A DNA stretch of 64,000 bases. It comes from Flavobacterium sp. N2038 (GTDB lineage Bacteria; Bacteroidota; Bacteroidia; Flavobacteriales; Flavobacteriaceae). This document shows positions 1-8,958 of the stretch, piece after piece. The notes under the pieces were generated by a model that was given only the letters and a program-made list of their open reading frames with translations, was not told the origin of the DNA and searched no databases. How positions within the stretch are numbered: the stretch's first letter is position 1; each line of letters starts with the position of its first letter. Where the stretch lies: assembly GCF_025947185.1 (NCBI RefSeq), contig NZ_CP110001.1, positions 3,844,001 through 3,908,000 on the forward strand, written 5' to 3'. The position numbers and the translations under genes were made by a program.

Positions 1-2
1 AT

Positions 3-770
3 GTATCCCGCCCAGGTGCAAACAATGGAGGTACCAGAATTAACAGAGGAACTGCCAATTCAAATATCCGTAATAATAACGGTAATGGCAGAAATTCAAA
101 CAGTGGAAACAGAATTAATAATTCCGGTAATAGAAATACCAACATAAGCGGTAATACAGTTAATAGAAACAGAAATAACGTTAATATTAACGTTAACAAT
201 AGTGTACATGTTCGCAACAACAGAAATACCGTAGTTAGACCTGGCTATAGACCATATGCTCGTCCTCCATATGTTTATGGCGGTTACAGATACAATTGTT
301 ACCATCCTTACTATCCACGTCCTTATAGACCATTTTATTGGGGACCGGTTTGGCATCCTTGGGGATTTTTCGTAGCTACTCTGGCAACGACAGCGATCAT
401 TGTTAGTGTTGAAAACCAAAAATATCATTATGATCAGGGCGTTTGGTACTCCTCAACAAGCGGAGGTTATACAGCAGTTCCTGCACCTGTTGGCGGTACT
501 GTGAATAATATTCCAAGCGGAGCAGAAACTGTCAACACAGGAACCGTTAATAATTACTATTATGGAGGAACTTATTACGAAAAAGACGGAAGCAAGTACA
601 CCGTAGTTGCACCTACTGCCGGAACAATAGTTGATAAACTACCTGAAGGTGGTGAGGAAGTTACTATTGGTGAAGTAAAATATGTAAAATTTGGTGAAAC
701 TTATTATCAGCCTGTACAAGTTGATGGCAAAGATAAATATGAAGTAGTTTCAGTAGAAAAAGAAAGTTAA
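3..770 (+). CDS. DUF6515-like Asn/Arg/Tyr-rich protein, 5' end missing
   Basis: The frame is open from the first bases of the window to the stop at 770, so this is the C-terminal part (about 255 residues) of a longer protein. It starts with a low-complexity stretch rich in Asn, Arg, Ser and Gly, followed by a Tyr/Pro/Arg-rich segment. One hydrophobic segment follows (GFFVATLATTAIIVSV, encoded near 364-411), and then a C-terminal domain with repeated Tyr-rich motifs (NNYYYGGTYYEKDG, KFGETYYQPV). That C-terminal pattern resembles the DUF6515 family of Bacteroidota; this rests on memory of the family and function is unknown. An envelope location is likely. The true start lies upstream of the window. 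Confidence 0.7.
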   Translation, partial: VSRPGANNGGTRINRGTANSNIRNNNGNGRNSNSGNRINNSGNRNTNISGNTVNRNRNNVNINVNNSVHVRNNRNTVVRPGYRPYARPPYVYGGYRYNCYHPYYPRPYRPFYWGPVWHPWGFFVATLATTAIIVSVENQKYHYDQGVWYSSTSGGYTAVPAPVGGTVNNIPSGAETVNTGTVNNYYYGGTYYEKDGSKYTVVAPTAGTIVDKLPEGGEEVTIGEVKYVKFGETYYQPVQVDGKDKYEVVSVEKES

Positions 771-775
771 AACAA

Positions 776-811
776 AATAGTCTATAAATTCTATAAAATA
801 AATAGACTATT
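776..811 (+). terminator. Weak hairpin after the DUF6515-like gene
   Basis: Inverted repeat AATAGTCTAT (776-785) / ATAGACTATT (802-811) directly follows the stop codon. It is A/T-rich and lacks a strong T-run, so it is only a possible terminator. Confidence 0.4.
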
Positions 812-874
812 CTAATGTTATTTTTATAATTTTATCAGCCTAATAACAACCACTATACATTAAAAATTATTCTA

Positions 875-2014
875 ATGAAAAATAAAACCTACTGGATATT
901 TGCACTACTGACCATTTCGATCATTTCTATTGCTTACGGATACACTAAATTAGCAATTCCAAAGCAAGAAAAAACAGCAGCAATGGATTGCGCAGAAACT
1001 CCAAGTACTACAGAAGAATCTGCATTTAAACCAACTATAGAAAACAAAAACAAACCAGCCGGAAAAGCACCTAAAGGCATGGTTTGGATTCCTGGTGGCG
1101 AATTCTCAATGGGATCAAATGTTGAAGACGAAAGCCTGTGCAGTATAAAAGGTGTTACAAAAGATGCCGCTCCTATCCATCGTGTTTATGTTGATGGATA
1201 TTATATGGACGAAACTGAGGTAACAAATGAAGAATATGAAAAATTTGTAAAAGCAACCGGATATATTACTGTTGCCGAACAAAAACCTACAAAAGAAGAA
1301 TTCCCTACAGCTAATGAAGAAGACTTAGTAACCGGTTCGGTTATCTTTACTCCTACCTCATCTGCAGTTAATTTAAACAACTTCCTTCAATGGTGGCGCT
1401 ATGAACCAAATACCGACTGGAGACATCCGGAAGGCCCACAAAGCAGCATTAAAGGAAAAGAAAAATACCCAGTCGTACATATTGCTTACGAAGACGCTAC
1501 AGCTTACGCAAAATGGGCAGGAAAAAGACTTCCTACCGAAGCTGAATGGGAATTTGCTGCCAGAGGCGGAAAAACAGGAAATCTGTACTCATGGGGAAAT
1601 TCGTTAAAACCTAACGGAAAATTTCAGGCAAATATTTATCAGGGGCATTTTCCAATAAAAGATGGTGATACCGGCGAAGATGGATTTAAAGGAATAGCAC
1701 CAACTGGACAGTATAAACCAAATGCTTACGGCTTGTATGACATGGCTGGAAATGTTTGGGAATGGGTAAACGACTGGTATAGTGTGGACTATTTTAAGAC
1801 TCTTGCAGAAAATGGTCAGGTTGCCAAAAACCCACAGGGACCAAATGCTTACAACGATCCAAACGATCCAAGCCAGATAAAAAGAGTACATCGTGGAGGT
1901 TCATTTTTATGCACGGATCAATATTGTACACGCTACATGGTTGGGACCAGAGGAAAGGGCGAAATCAGATCTGCTGCTAACCATCTTGGTTTTAGATGCG
2001 TCAAAAGCAAATAA
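875..2014 (+). CDS. Formylglycine-generating enzyme-type (SUMF1/FGE) protein
   Basis: This 379-residue protein has an N-terminal hydrophobic segment (residues 7-22), so it is probably exported or membrane-anchored, and then an FGE/sulfatase-modifying-factor domain from about residue 67 to the end. Recognisable blocks are [55 protein letters not shown] and GGSFLC...LGFRC. Both cysteines that carry out catalysis in true FGEs are present (C346 and C351 in [11 protein letters not shown]), unlike in the many FGE-fold proteins that have lost them. In known FGEs these convert a sulfatase Cys or Ser to formylglycine. No sulfatase gene lies in this window, so the substrate may be encoded upstream or elsewhere. 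Conversion of a sulfatase is inferred from the motif only. Confidence 0.85.
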   Translation: MKNKTYWIFALLTISIISIAYGYTKLAIPKQEKTAAMDCAETPSTTEESAFKPTIENKNKPAGKAPKGMVWIPGGEFSMGSNVEDESLCSIKGVTKDAAPIHRVYVDGYYMDETEVTNEEYEKFVKATGYITVAEQKPTKEEFPTANEEDLVTGSVIFTPTSSAVNLNNFLQWWRYEPNTDWRHPEGPQSSIKGKEKYPVVHIAYEDATAYAKWAGKRLPTEAEWEFAARGGKTGNLYSWGNSLKPNGKFQANIYQGHFPIKDGDTGEDGFKGIAPTGQYKPNAYGLYDMAGNVWEWVNDWYSVDYFKTLAENGQVAKNPQGPNAYNDPNDPSQIKRVHRGGSFLCTDQYCTRYMVGTRGKGEIRSAANHLGFRCVKSK

Positions 2015-2024
2015 ACATAATAAC

Positions 2025-2063
2025 AAAAAGAGATCTGTAAAACTTACAGATCTCTTTTTTTTG
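2025..2063 (+). terminator. Rho-independent terminator after the FGE gene
   Basis: Stem AGAGATCTGTAA / TTACAGATCTCT with a three-base loop, followed by eight T. Confidence 0.85.
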
Positions 2064-2108
2064 TTTAAACAGTGGATAAGTTTTAAAATCATACCACTGA
2101 AAAATTTC

Positions 2109-2116
2109 TATATTTG
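2109..2116 (+). promoter_or_regulatory. -7 box TATATTTG for pepT
   Basis: Matches the Bacteroidota -7 consensus TAnnTTTG, 17 bases before the pepT start. An upstream TTTT near 2081 could act as a poor -33 element. Confidence 0.6.
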
Positions 2117-2132
2117 CTAAAAAACTAAAAAA

Positions 2133-3410
2133 ATGCAACATATAATAGATCGTTTTATCAGTTATGTAACAATTGATACCGAATCAGATCCAAATTCACA
2201 AACAACTCCAAGTACAGAAAAACAATGGAATCTTGCCAATAAACTAGTTGAAGAGCTAAAAGCAATTGGATTACAAGAAGTAACTATCGACGACAAAGCC
2301 TATATTATGGCTACTCTGCCAAGCAATGTTGATCACGAAGTTCCTACAATTGGTTTTGTTTCTCATTTTGATACTTCGCCAGATTTTAGCGGGGCAAATG
2401 TTAAACCTCAAATTATTGAGAACTACGATGGAAAAGATATTGTACTGAATGCAGAGAAAAACATCATTCTATCTCCGGACTATTTCAAAGATTTACTTCA
2501 ATATAAAGGGCAAACCATCATTACGACCGACGGAACTACTTTATTAGGTGCTGATGACAAAGCCGGAATTACAGAAATTGTTTCGGCAATGGAATATCTG
2601 GTTCAGCATCCTGAAATCAAACACGGAAAAATCAGAATAGGTTTTACACCAGACGAAGAAATTGGTCGTGGAGCTCATCATTTTGATGTTGAAAAATTTG
2701 GTGCGCAATGGGCTTATACCATGGATGGAAGTCAGATTGGCGAATTAGAATATGAAAACTTTAATGCTGCCGGAGCAAAAATTACTTTTAAAGGAAAAAG
2801 CGTTCACCCTGGTTATGCCAAAGGAAAAATGATCAATTCAATGCTTTTGGCAAATGAATTTATAAATGAACTTCCAAAAGGCGAAACTCCACAGGAAACC
2901 AAAGGTTACGAAGGATTCTTTCACGTACATCACATAAAAGGAAATATTGAAGAAACAGTTTTGGAATTGATTATCCGTGATCATAACAAAAAGAAATTCG
3001 AAAAACGAAAAGAGCTGATTCTTAAAATTGCGAATAAATTCAATAAAAAATTCGCTAAGAAATTTGGTGAAGATATTGTAATTGCTCAGGTTAAAGACCA
3101 ATATTACAATATGAAAGAAAAGGTTCTTCCGGTAAAACATATTGTTGATATTGCAGAAAAAGCAATGAGAGAATTGAACATCAAACCAATAATCAAACCT
3201 ATTCGTGGTGGTACTGACGGATCTCAACTATCATTTATGGGATTGCCTTGCCCAAATATCTTTGCAGGAGGCCATAACTTTCACGGAAAATATGAATACG
3301 TTCCTGCTGAAAGTATACAGAAAGCAACAGACGTAATTGTAAAAATTGCTGAACTAACGGCAACTCCGGGAATTTTTGATGCACCAGAAAAGCCTAAAAA
3401 GAAAAAATAA
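2133..3410 (+). CDS. pepT: Peptidase T (tripeptide aminopeptidase)
   Basis: The protein has 425 residues, close to the usual PepT length, and is a zinc-dependent M20B exopeptidase that removes the N-terminal residue of tripeptides in the cytoplasm. Metal-binding and catalytic landmarks are present: H78 and D80 in [13 protein letters not shown]141 in LGADDKAG, the E175/E176 pair in [10 protein letters not shown]198 in [11 protein letters not shown], and the C-terminal [17 protein letters not shown] and [11 protein letters not shown]. No signal peptide is seen. A Lys-rich tail (PEKPKKKK) extends beyond the catalytic fold. Its own promoter and the preceding terminator mark the start of a unit, and the next gene begins directly after the stop codon. 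Confidence 0.95.
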   Translation: MQHIIDRFISYVTIDTESDPNSQTTPSTEKQWNLANKLVEELKAIGLQEVTIDDKAYIMATLPSNVDHEVPTIGFVSHFDTSPDFSGANVKPQIIENYDGKDIVLNAEKNIILSPDYFKDLLQYKGQTIITTDGTTLLGADDKAGITEIVSAMEYLVQHPEIKHGKIRIGFTPDEEIGRGAHHFDVEKFGAQWAYTMDGSQIGELEYENFNAAGAKITFKGKSVHPGYAKGKMINSMLLANEFINELPKGETPQETKGYEGFFHVHHIKGNIEETVLELIIRDHNKKKFEKRKELILKIANKFNKKFAKKFGEDIVIAQVKDQYYNMKEKVLPVKHIVDIAEKAMRELNIKPIIKPIRGGTDGSQLSFMGLPCPNIFAGGHNFHGKYEYVPAESIQKATDVIVKIAELTATPGIFDAPEKPKKKK

Positions 3411-3998
3411 TTGGAACCTAAATCCGAAAATACAGGCATGTGGAAATATGGCGGACAGTGGGAAGAAGAATTACTTCTACTGAAAGCTATTATTGACAAA
3501 ACCGAACTAACTGAAACCACAAAATGGGGCGGTCCTGTTTATGTTTATAACAAGAAAAATGTTGTCGGGATTGGAGGATTTAAGGATTATTTTGCATTGT
3601 GGTTTTTTAATGGCGTTTTCTTAAAAGATGAAAAAAAGAAACTAATCAATGCTCAGGAAGAAATTACTAAATCTTTGAGGCAATGGCGTTTTACATCAAA
3701 AGATGATGTGAATGAAAAAGAAGTTTTAGAATACATTCGCGAAGCAATTGAAAACGAAAAAGAGGGAAAAGTCATTAAACCTTCAAAAAAAGAACCGATT
3801 ATATCTGAACTTCTGGAAAAAGAAATGGCTCAAAATCCAGCTTTGGCAACAGCTTTTGCGAAGTTTTCTCCTTATAAACAATATGAGTTTTTAGAATATA
3901 TAGAAACCGCCAAACAGGAAAAAACAAAGATTTCCAGAATCGAAAAAGTAATTCCGATGATTCTGGCAAATGTGGGATTGAATGATAAATATCGATAA
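3411..3998 (+). CDS. YdeI/DUF1801 family protein
   Basis: The frame opens with TTG immediately after the pepT stop; an in-frame ATG at 3438 is the alternative start. I list the longer form. The N-terminal half (WEEELLLLKAIIDKTEL, TKWGGPVYVYNKKNVVGIGGFKDYFALWFFNG) matches the DUF1801/YdeI fold. The C-terminal half (ALATAFAKFSPYKQYEFLEYIETAKQEKTKISRIEKVIPMIL) is the YdeI 'OmdA'-type helical segment. The biochemical role of this family is not settled. The tight junction with pepT suggests one transcript; a functional link to peptide degradation is not evident. Confidence 0.8.
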   Translation: MEPKSENTGMWKYGGQWEEELLLLKAIIDKTELTETTKWGGPVYVYNKKNVVGIGGFKDYFALWFFNGVFLKDEKKKLINAQEEITKSLRQWRFTSKDDVNEKEVLEYIREAIENEKEGKVIKPSKKEPIISELLEKEMAQNPALATAFAKFSPYKQYEFLEYIETAKQEKTKISRIEKVIPMILANVGLNDKYR

Positions 3999-4078
3999 TT
4001 AAAATTCAATTTTTTTAAAAATTCCAAATTCCAATTGTTGGTGTCGCTCTGAGCGAAGTCGAAGAATCAATCAATACA

Positions 4079-4118
4079 AACCTTTGTCAAAGCTTAAAAC
4101 TTTGACAAAGGTTTTTTT
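4079..4118 (+). terminator. Terminator after the pepT-ydeI unit
   Basis: Perfect 14-bp stem AACCTTTGTCAAAG / CTTTGACAAAGGTT followed by a T-run. It lies 80 bases after the YdeI-family stop. Confidence 0.85.
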
Positions 4119-4144
4119 ATAAAAAAATCCAGCATCATGCCAAA

Positions 4145-4221
4145 CATAGCCCGTGGTTTCAACCACAAGGATATAGATTGTGGCTATGATTGTCTTCCCG
4201 TGGTTGAAACCACGGGCTATG
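4145..4221. repeat. Inverted pair of REP-like palindromes (BIME-like)
   Basis: Two copies of a palindrome with core CCCGTGGTTTCAACCACGGG face each other: the first on the plus strand (4145-4166, its last bases degenerate) and the second on the minus strand (4197-4221). They form a perfect 22-bp inverted repeat, with the CATAG foot at the outer ends. The same palindrome recurs at 55858-55883. This is the arrangement of REP/BIME elements, usually moved in trans by a REP-associated tyrosine transposase. Confidence 0.75.
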
Positions 4222-4300
4222 TTTTTCATACAATAAATTTAAAATCTTTGTAGAGCTGCTTACGAAGATTTCTCCCTTTGGTCGAAATGACAAATAGCAC

Positions 4301-4339
4301 AAAAAAAATCCCAAACTCCTATTTGGAATTTGGGATTTT
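4301..4339 (-). terminator. Terminator after yajC
   Basis: On the minus strand the stem AAAATCCCAAA / TTTGGGATTTT ends in a run of eight T. Confidence 0.7.
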
Positions 4340-4381
4340 CCCGATAGCTATCGGGATTGAAATTTATTTTTAGAATAAAAA

Positions 4382-4657
4382 TTATGCTTTTTTATTCAAA
4401 GCTGCGCTCATTTCCATTGAAATAGCAGAACGCTCTAATTTTAATTTTCCAGACATTGTTTCGATTATCACTGTAGTTTCTGCAAGCTCTGCAATTTTAC
4501 CGTGAATACCACTTTTTGTAATTATTTTGTCACCTACTTTTAGGCTGCTTTCAAATTCTTTTTCGTTTTTTGCTCTTTTTTGCTGTGGTCTAATCATAAA
4601 GAAATAAAGCACAACGAACATTAATAAATATGGAGCAAATTTCATTAAATCTTGCAT
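4382..4657 (-). CDS. yajC: Sec translocase accessory subunit YajC
   Basis: A 91-residue protein with one N-terminal transmembrane helix (residues 8-22), the family motif YFFMIRPQQKRAK just after it, and a small cytoplasmic beta-domain (LKVGDKIITKSGIHGKIAEL). YajC associates with SecDF-YidC at the inner membrane and helps protein export. It lies 51 bases downstream of nusB on the same strand, so the two are probably co-transcribed. Confidence 0.95.
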   Translation of the reverse strand: MQDLMKFAPYLLMFVVLYFFMIRPQQKRAKNEKEFESSLKVGDKIITKSGIHGKIAELAETTVIIETMSGKLKLERSAISMEMSAALNKKA

Positions 4658-4708
4658 AATTTTTGTTTTTGATTTTTAATTAATATTATTTATTGGAATT
4701 TTTCCTAA

Positions 4709-5653
4709 TTACATAAGGCCTCGTCCAACTTTAATCATCTTTTTATTGGCTTCAAGTTCTTTAACCAAATTATCTAAAATTCCGTTGATAAAAATACTAC
4801 TTTTTGGTGTAGAATACTCTTTTGCAATTTCTAAATATTCGTTAAGAGTTACTTTTACTGGAATTGATGGGAATTTCAAGAACTCACAAATTGCCATTTT
4901 AAGGATAATGGTATCAATTTCTGCAATACGCTCACTATCCCAGTTTGGTGTTTTATCATCATATTCTTTTGCTAAAACAGCTTCATTCAGAACAGTACGT
5001 CTGAACAAGTCTTTTGCAAAATCCTTATCCTCAACATCCTTGTATAATTTCGGAACTCTGAAAGTATCCGGGTCTTCTGTTTTAACCGCTTTCAATTGCT
5101 TGATAATATGTGTATTTACAACCGGAATATCATCAACCCAAGTCAATTTATCGTCTTCTAAATACTCGTATAATTTTTCATTAGGAACAATTACATTTTC
5201 AAACAAATCAATTACAAATTGTCTGTCTTCTTCAAAAGTATTGATGTTATTGCTCATGTACTTTTTGTACAAATCGCTTGCTTTAATATCATTTAAAAGC
5301 AAAATGATATAATCATCATTTAAAGACCAGTTGTTGATTTTACGATTCTCTAAAGCGATACTAAGAGAATTGCTTTCAGCAAGAAGCTGAAACATTTTGT
5401 TTTTGATGAATTTTTCGTTCGGATTACGTTCTGCTGCAGTTGCAAGGTGTTTTTTACTTGATAAATGCAGGAATACAGATTCTTTTTTGCAAATTTCAAT
5501 CAATGAAGAAAGCATTATAAGGTATAAGTCCTGAATGTTATCTATGCTGTAAAAAAGAAATTTCTCTTCTTTTTCCATATTATCAGAACCGCTTTGATGC
5601 ATTGCATAAATGGATTGCATTACTTTAACGCGTATGTGTCTTCTATTTACCAC
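4709..5653 (-). CDS. nusB: Transcription antitermination protein NusB, long Bacteroidota form
   Basis: This 314-residue protein is about twice the E. coli NusB length. The canonical NusB helical fold is in the last third (FRRTVLNEAVLAKEY, IDTIILKMAICEFLKFPSIPVKVTLNEYLEIAKEYSTPKSSIFINGILDNL). The N-terminal MVNRRHIRVKVMQ and the Lys/Asp-rich middle are the extension usual in this phylum. NusB binds boxA RNA with S10 to support rRNA transcription. The start is a GTG (5651-5653), chosen because the conserved NRRHIR block follows it directly. Confidence 0.93.
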   Translation of the reverse strand: MVNRRHIRVKVMQSIYAMHQSGSDNMEKEEKFLFYSIDNIQDLYLIMLSSLIEICKKESVFLHLSSKKHLATAAERNPNEKFIKNKMFQLLAESNSLSIALENRKINNWSLNDDYIILLLNDIKASDLYKKYMSNNINTFEEDRQFVIDLFENVIVPNEKLYEYLEDDKLTWVDDIPVVNTHIIKQLKAVKTEDPDTFRVPKLYKDVEDKDFAKDLFRRTVLNEAVLAKEYDDKTPNWDSERIAEIDTIILKMAICEFLKFPSIPVKVTLNEYLEIAKEYSTPKSSIFINGILDNLVKELEANKKMIKVGRGLM

Positions 5654-5681
5654 CTTGTAAGAACTTTTAAAAATTAGTCTG

Positions 5682-5689
5682 CAAAAATA
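5682..5689 (-). promoter_or_regulatory. -7 box TATTTTTG for nusB-yajC
   Basis: Minus-strand TAnnTTTG match, 28 bases before the nusB GTG start. Confidence 0.5.
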
Positions 5690-5723
5690 AGTATTTCAAT
5701 GCTTATAATAAAATTAAATCGAC

Positions 5724-5791
5724 AAAAAAAGTCTCAGTTTTCGGTCATAGCTCTAAGATATATCAAAAAACTGTGACCGACGCTGAGACTT
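5724..5791 (-). terminator. Long terminator hairpin after leucine dehydrogenase
   Basis: Minus-strand stem AAGTCTCAG / CTGAGACTT, with a second inner pair TCGGTCA / TGACCGA and a T-run, separates the dehydrogenase from nusB. Confidence 0.8.
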
Positions 5792-5815
5792 CTTCAACAA
5801 TAAATTCTAATTTTA

Positions 5816-6922
5816 TTATTTTTTGCTGTTTTCTATTTTTCTTGCATCAATACGATTTTGAGCAATTGTAAGAGCAGCTTTGTGAGTTGTAATTCCGTTT
5901 TTCACAGCATAATCGATAATTTCTAAAGTAGTATTATAGATATTTTCGGTTTTACTCATGATTTCAGCTTTACCATAATGTGCCAATTCAGCATAAACAT
6001 TGATAATTCCACCAGCATTGATTAGGAAATCCGGAGCATATAAAATTCCTCTTTCCTGTAATCTTGCACCGTGAACATTCTCATCTGCCAACTGATTGTT
6101 TGCAGCACCAGCAATAACTTTAGCTTTAATTTTATCTACTGTATTGTCATTTAGAATTGCTCCCATTGCACATGGAGCATAAATATCAACATCTGCAGAA
6201 TACAAATCTTCACCTGTATAGATAGTTGCGTTGTATTTTGAAGCTACCTGATATAATTTTTCTTCATTGATATCAGTAATTGTTACCTGTGCACCTTCTT
6301 TAGTTAAATATTCAACCAAAGCTTCACCCACATGTCCAATTCCCTGAACCAAAACTTTTTTACCATCTAAAACATCAGAACCAAACTGGCTTTTTGCAGC
6401 CGCTTTCATTCCTAAATAAACACCGTAAGCAGTTATTGGAGAAGGATTTCCAGAACCACCTCTTTCTTCAGAGATACCAGTAACATAAGGCGTTACGTCT
6501 CTAACAGTATCCATGTCTTTTGTCTCCATTCCAACATCTTCAGCAGTAATATACCTTCCGCTTAAAGAGTGAACAAATTCACCAAACTTACGCATTAACT
6601 CAGGCGTTTTCTGTGTTTTAGCATCACCAATAATAACTGCTTTTCCTCCACCAATATTAAGTCCGGTAATGGCAGATTTAAAAGTCATACCTCTTGAAAG
6701 ACGCAAAACATCGTTTAATGCTTCCCATTCAGTATTGTAATTCCACATTCTAGTTCCTCCTAAAGCTGGCCCCATAACCGAATTATGAATACCAATAATT
6801 GCTTTTAAACCTGTATCTTTGTCATTGCAAAATACAATTTGTTCGTGATCGTCAAAAGATAATTGACCAAAAACAGGATCCATTTTTTGAAGTTCCTTTC
6901 CAGTTGCGAAAGTTGCATCCAT
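5816..6922 (-). CDS. ldh: Leucine dehydrogenase (Glu/Leu/Phe/Val family)
   Basis: A 368-residue NAD-dependent amino-acid dehydrogenase that interconverts branched-chain amino acids and 2-oxo acids plus ammonia. Evidence: GPALGGTRMW (51-60), GMTFKSAITGLNIGGGKAVIIGD with the substrate-binding K82 and catalytic K94, and the Rossmann motif GIGHVG (194-199). Length and motifs favour leucine dehydrogenase over glutamate dehydrogenase (about 450 residues). It stands alone between a terminator and its own promoter. It may supply branched-chain 2-oxo acids for the iso-fatty acids common in this phylum (inference). Confidence 0.9.
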   Translation of the reverse strand: MDATFATGKELQKMDPVFGQLSFDDHEQIVFCNDKDTGLKAIIGIHNSVMGPALGGTRMWNYNTEWEALNDVLRLSRGMTFKSAITGLNIGGGKAVIIGDAKTQKTPELMRKFGEFVHSLSGRYITAEDVGMETKDMDTVRDVTPYVTGISEERGGSGNPSPITAYGVYLGMKAAAKSQFGSDVLDGKKVLVQGIGHVGEALVEYLTKEGAQVTITDINEEKLYQVASKYNATIYTGEDLYSADVDIYAPCAMGAILNDNTVDKIKAKVIAGAANNQLADENVHGARLQERGILYAPDFLINAGGIINVYAELAHYGKAEIMSKTENIYNTTLEIIDYAVKNGITTHKAALTIAQNRIDARKIENSKK

Positions 6923-6971
6923 AGCGCTAGTATTAATTAGTTAAAATTATGAATTTGTCAAAAAGACATCT

Positions 6972-6979
6972 CAAACATA
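6972..6979 (-). promoter_or_regulatory. -7 box TATGTTTG for leucine dehydrogenase
   Basis: Minus-strand match to TAnnTTTG, 49 bases upstream of the start codon. No good -33 element is seen. Confidence 0.5.
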
Positions 6980-7125
6980 ATTAAAAAATACACATGTGCT
7001 AATTTTTTATCTTTAAAATAACAATATAACAATCGATTTGTTCGGATTAAATTACACAATTCATTACTTTTAATTGAACGTAATTTATAAAACCAAATCA
7101 TTTCGACATTGAATTTCTTAAAAAA

Positions 7126-8904
7126 ATGAAAGAATTAAGCTATTTGAACAAATATTTCATCAAATATAAATATAGTTTCTCCTTTGGAATTTTAATCACC
7201 ATAATCGCACAAATTTTCTTTTTATTCACTCCAAAGCTTGTTAGTCACTCTTTTAATGTGATTGAACGCTTTTTAAAATTATCAGATGCAGATCAAAAAT
7301 CGGCTATAATCATCAATTATTACAAACAGGATTTGATACATAACGTACTGTTAATCATTGGAAGTGCGATTGTAGCAGGGTTTTTAACCTTTTTAATGCG
7401 CCAGACTTTAATTGTAATGTCGAGACATATTGAATTTGATTTAAAAAATGAAGTTTTTAGTCAATATGAAAAGCTGTCTCAAAATTTTTACAAACAAAAC
7501 CGTACCGGAGATTTAATGAATCGTATTAGCGAAGACGTTTCTAAAGTTCGTATGTACGTAGGTCCGGCCGTAATGTATACGATTAATACTTTTATTCGTT
7601 TTGCAATTGTTATTATATATATGTACAATGTTTCGCCTTTACTAACATTGTACACACTTCTTCCCTTACCACTACTTTCTTACTGTATTTTTAAATTAAG
7701 TTCAGAAATCAATAAACGCAGCACAACTTTTCAGCAATATCTGTCTAAAGTATCCAGTTTTACTCAGGAAATTTTTTCAGGAATCCGAGTAATTAAAGCT
7801 AATTCTCTAGAAGATCAGCATCAAAATAATATGATTACCCTTGCCGACGAAAGCAAGCGCAAAAGCTTAGATTTAGCAAAGGTACAATCCCTTTTTGGGC
7901 CTTTAATGATTGCTCTTATCGGAATCAGTAATTTGGTTGTAATATACTTTGGAGGTATAATGTACATCAACGGAACAATTGCTAATATCGGAACAATTGC
8001 AGAATTTATTCTTTATGTAAATATGCTGACCTGGCCTGTAGCATCTTTAGGATGGGTTTCATCTATGGTTCAGGAAGCCGAAGCATCTCAAAAGCGTTTA
8101 AATGAATTTTTGAAAATTGAGCCGGAAATCAAAAACAATAATCCTAATCCTTCAGATATTCAGGGTTCAATCGCTTTCGAAAATGTAAGCTATACTTATG
8201 AAGACACTAATATTGAGGCATTAAAAAACATTACTTTCTCGGTTAAAAATGGCGAAACACTGGCCATCTTAGGTAAAACAGGTTCAGGCAAATCAACTAT
8301 TTTATCTTTAATTTCCCGTTTGTATGATGTAACCGAGGGAAGGATTACGATTGACCAAAAAGAAATCAGTACTTTAAATTTGAATGATTTAAGAAACAAT
8401 ATTGGAATTGTACCTCAGGATGCGTTTTTATTCTCTGATACTATAAAAAACAACATCAAATTTGGTAATCAGGATGCTACAGACGAAGAAGTCATTGAAG
8501 CTGCCAAAAATGCCGTTGTACATGATAATATCGTTGCATTCAACAAGCAATATGATACGATTCTTGGTGAAAGAGGTATCACACTATCCGGTGGCCAGAA
8601 ACAGAGAGTCTCTATAGCCCGCGCTATAATCAAAAAACCGGCTATTTTACTTTTTGATGATTGCTTGTCTGCTGTTGATACTGAAACCGAAGAAACGATC
8701 TTAAATAACTTATTTGAAATATGTAAGGATAAAACTACGATAATTGTAAGCCATCGTGTTTCATCGGCTAAAAATGCCGATAAAATTATTATTTTAGAGG
8801 ATGGTAAAATTATTCAACAAGGCTCTCATAATCAATTAATAAATCAGGAAGGATATTATGCATCGTTATATTTAAAACAACTTTCGGAAAAAGAATTACT
8901 TTAA
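7126..8904 (+). CDS. ABC exporter, fused permease and ATPase, with a non-canonical Walker B
   Basis: A 592-residue type IV ABC transporter half: six membrane helices (about residues 15-310) followed by one nucleotide-binding domain. Walker A is GKTGSGKST (383-391), the signature is LSGGQ (487-491), and a D-loop SAVDTETEE and switch His (SHRVSS) are present. Walker B is ILLFDD (D511, D512), so the usual catalytic Glu is Asp. In characterised families this is the hallmark of the degenerate half of heterodimeric exporters (MdlA/BmrC type). No partner half is adjacent here. The substrate is unknown; drugs, lipids or peptides are all possible. Confidence 0.9.
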   Translation: MKELSYLNKYFIKYKYSFSFGILITIIAQIFFLFTPKLVSHSFNVIERFLKLSDADQKSAIIINYYKQDLIHNVLLIIGSAIVAGFLTFLMRQTLIVMSRHIEFDLKNEVFSQYEKLSQNFYKQNRTGDLMNRISEDVSKVRMYVGPAVMYTINTFIRFAIVIIYMYNVSPLLTLYTLLPLPLLSYCIFKLSSEINKRSTTFQQYLSKVSSFTQEIFSGIRVIKANSLEDQHQNNMITLADESKRKSLDLAKVQSLFGPLMIALIGISNLVVIYFGGIMYINGTIANIGTIAEFILYVNMLTWPVASLGWVSSMVQEAEASQKRLNEFLKIEPEIKNNNPNPSDIQGSIAFENVSYTYEDTNIEALKNITFSVKNGETLAILGKTGSGKSTILSLISRLYDVTEGRITIDQKEISTLNLNDLRNNIGIVPQDAFLFSDTIKNNIKFGNQDATDEEVIEAAKNAVVHDNIVAFNKQYDTILGERGITLSGGQKQRVSIARAIIKKPAILLFDDCLSAVDTETEETILNNLFEICKDKTTIIVSHRVSSAKNADKIIILEDGKIIQQGSHNQLINQEGYYASLYLKQLSEKELL

Positions 8905-8958
8905 TTGTTGTGTAATAGATAATTTTTTATGATTTTTGAGTACTATTAATTCCAAAAA

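Larger units (their letters stand above)
3999..4381. other. Gene-free interval filled with repeats
   Basis: The 383 bases between the YdeI-family and yajC genes hold one arm of a repeat (ATTCCAAATTCCAAT), the short repeat CTGAGCGAAGTCGAAG (also near 62232), a terminator for each flanking gene, the REP-like pair, and the palindrome TCCCGATAGCTATCGGGA at 4339-4356. No coding signal is seen. Confidence 0.7.

Noticed and set aside
96..428. Minus-strand open frame of 110 codons
   Set aside because: It lies antisense to the open Asn/Arg/Tyr-rich frame, has a low-complexity composition (Ile, Asn, Val, Ser) expected from the complement of AAY codons, and resembles nothing.
2838..3227. Minus-strand 129-codon frame inside pepT
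   Set aside because: Phe/Ile-rich shadow of a Lys/Glu-rich region of pepT; no start signal.
4145..4221. Possible minimal CRISPR array from the repeated palindrome
   Set aside because: Only two copies, in opposite orientation, with no regular spacers and no cas genes; the pattern fits REP/BIME elements.
4746..5312. Plus-strand open frame of 188 codons antisense to nusB
   Set aside because: nusB is well supported on the other strand. The antisense frame is Ser/Phe/Leu-rich, the typical mirror of a Lys/Glu/Asn-rich gene.
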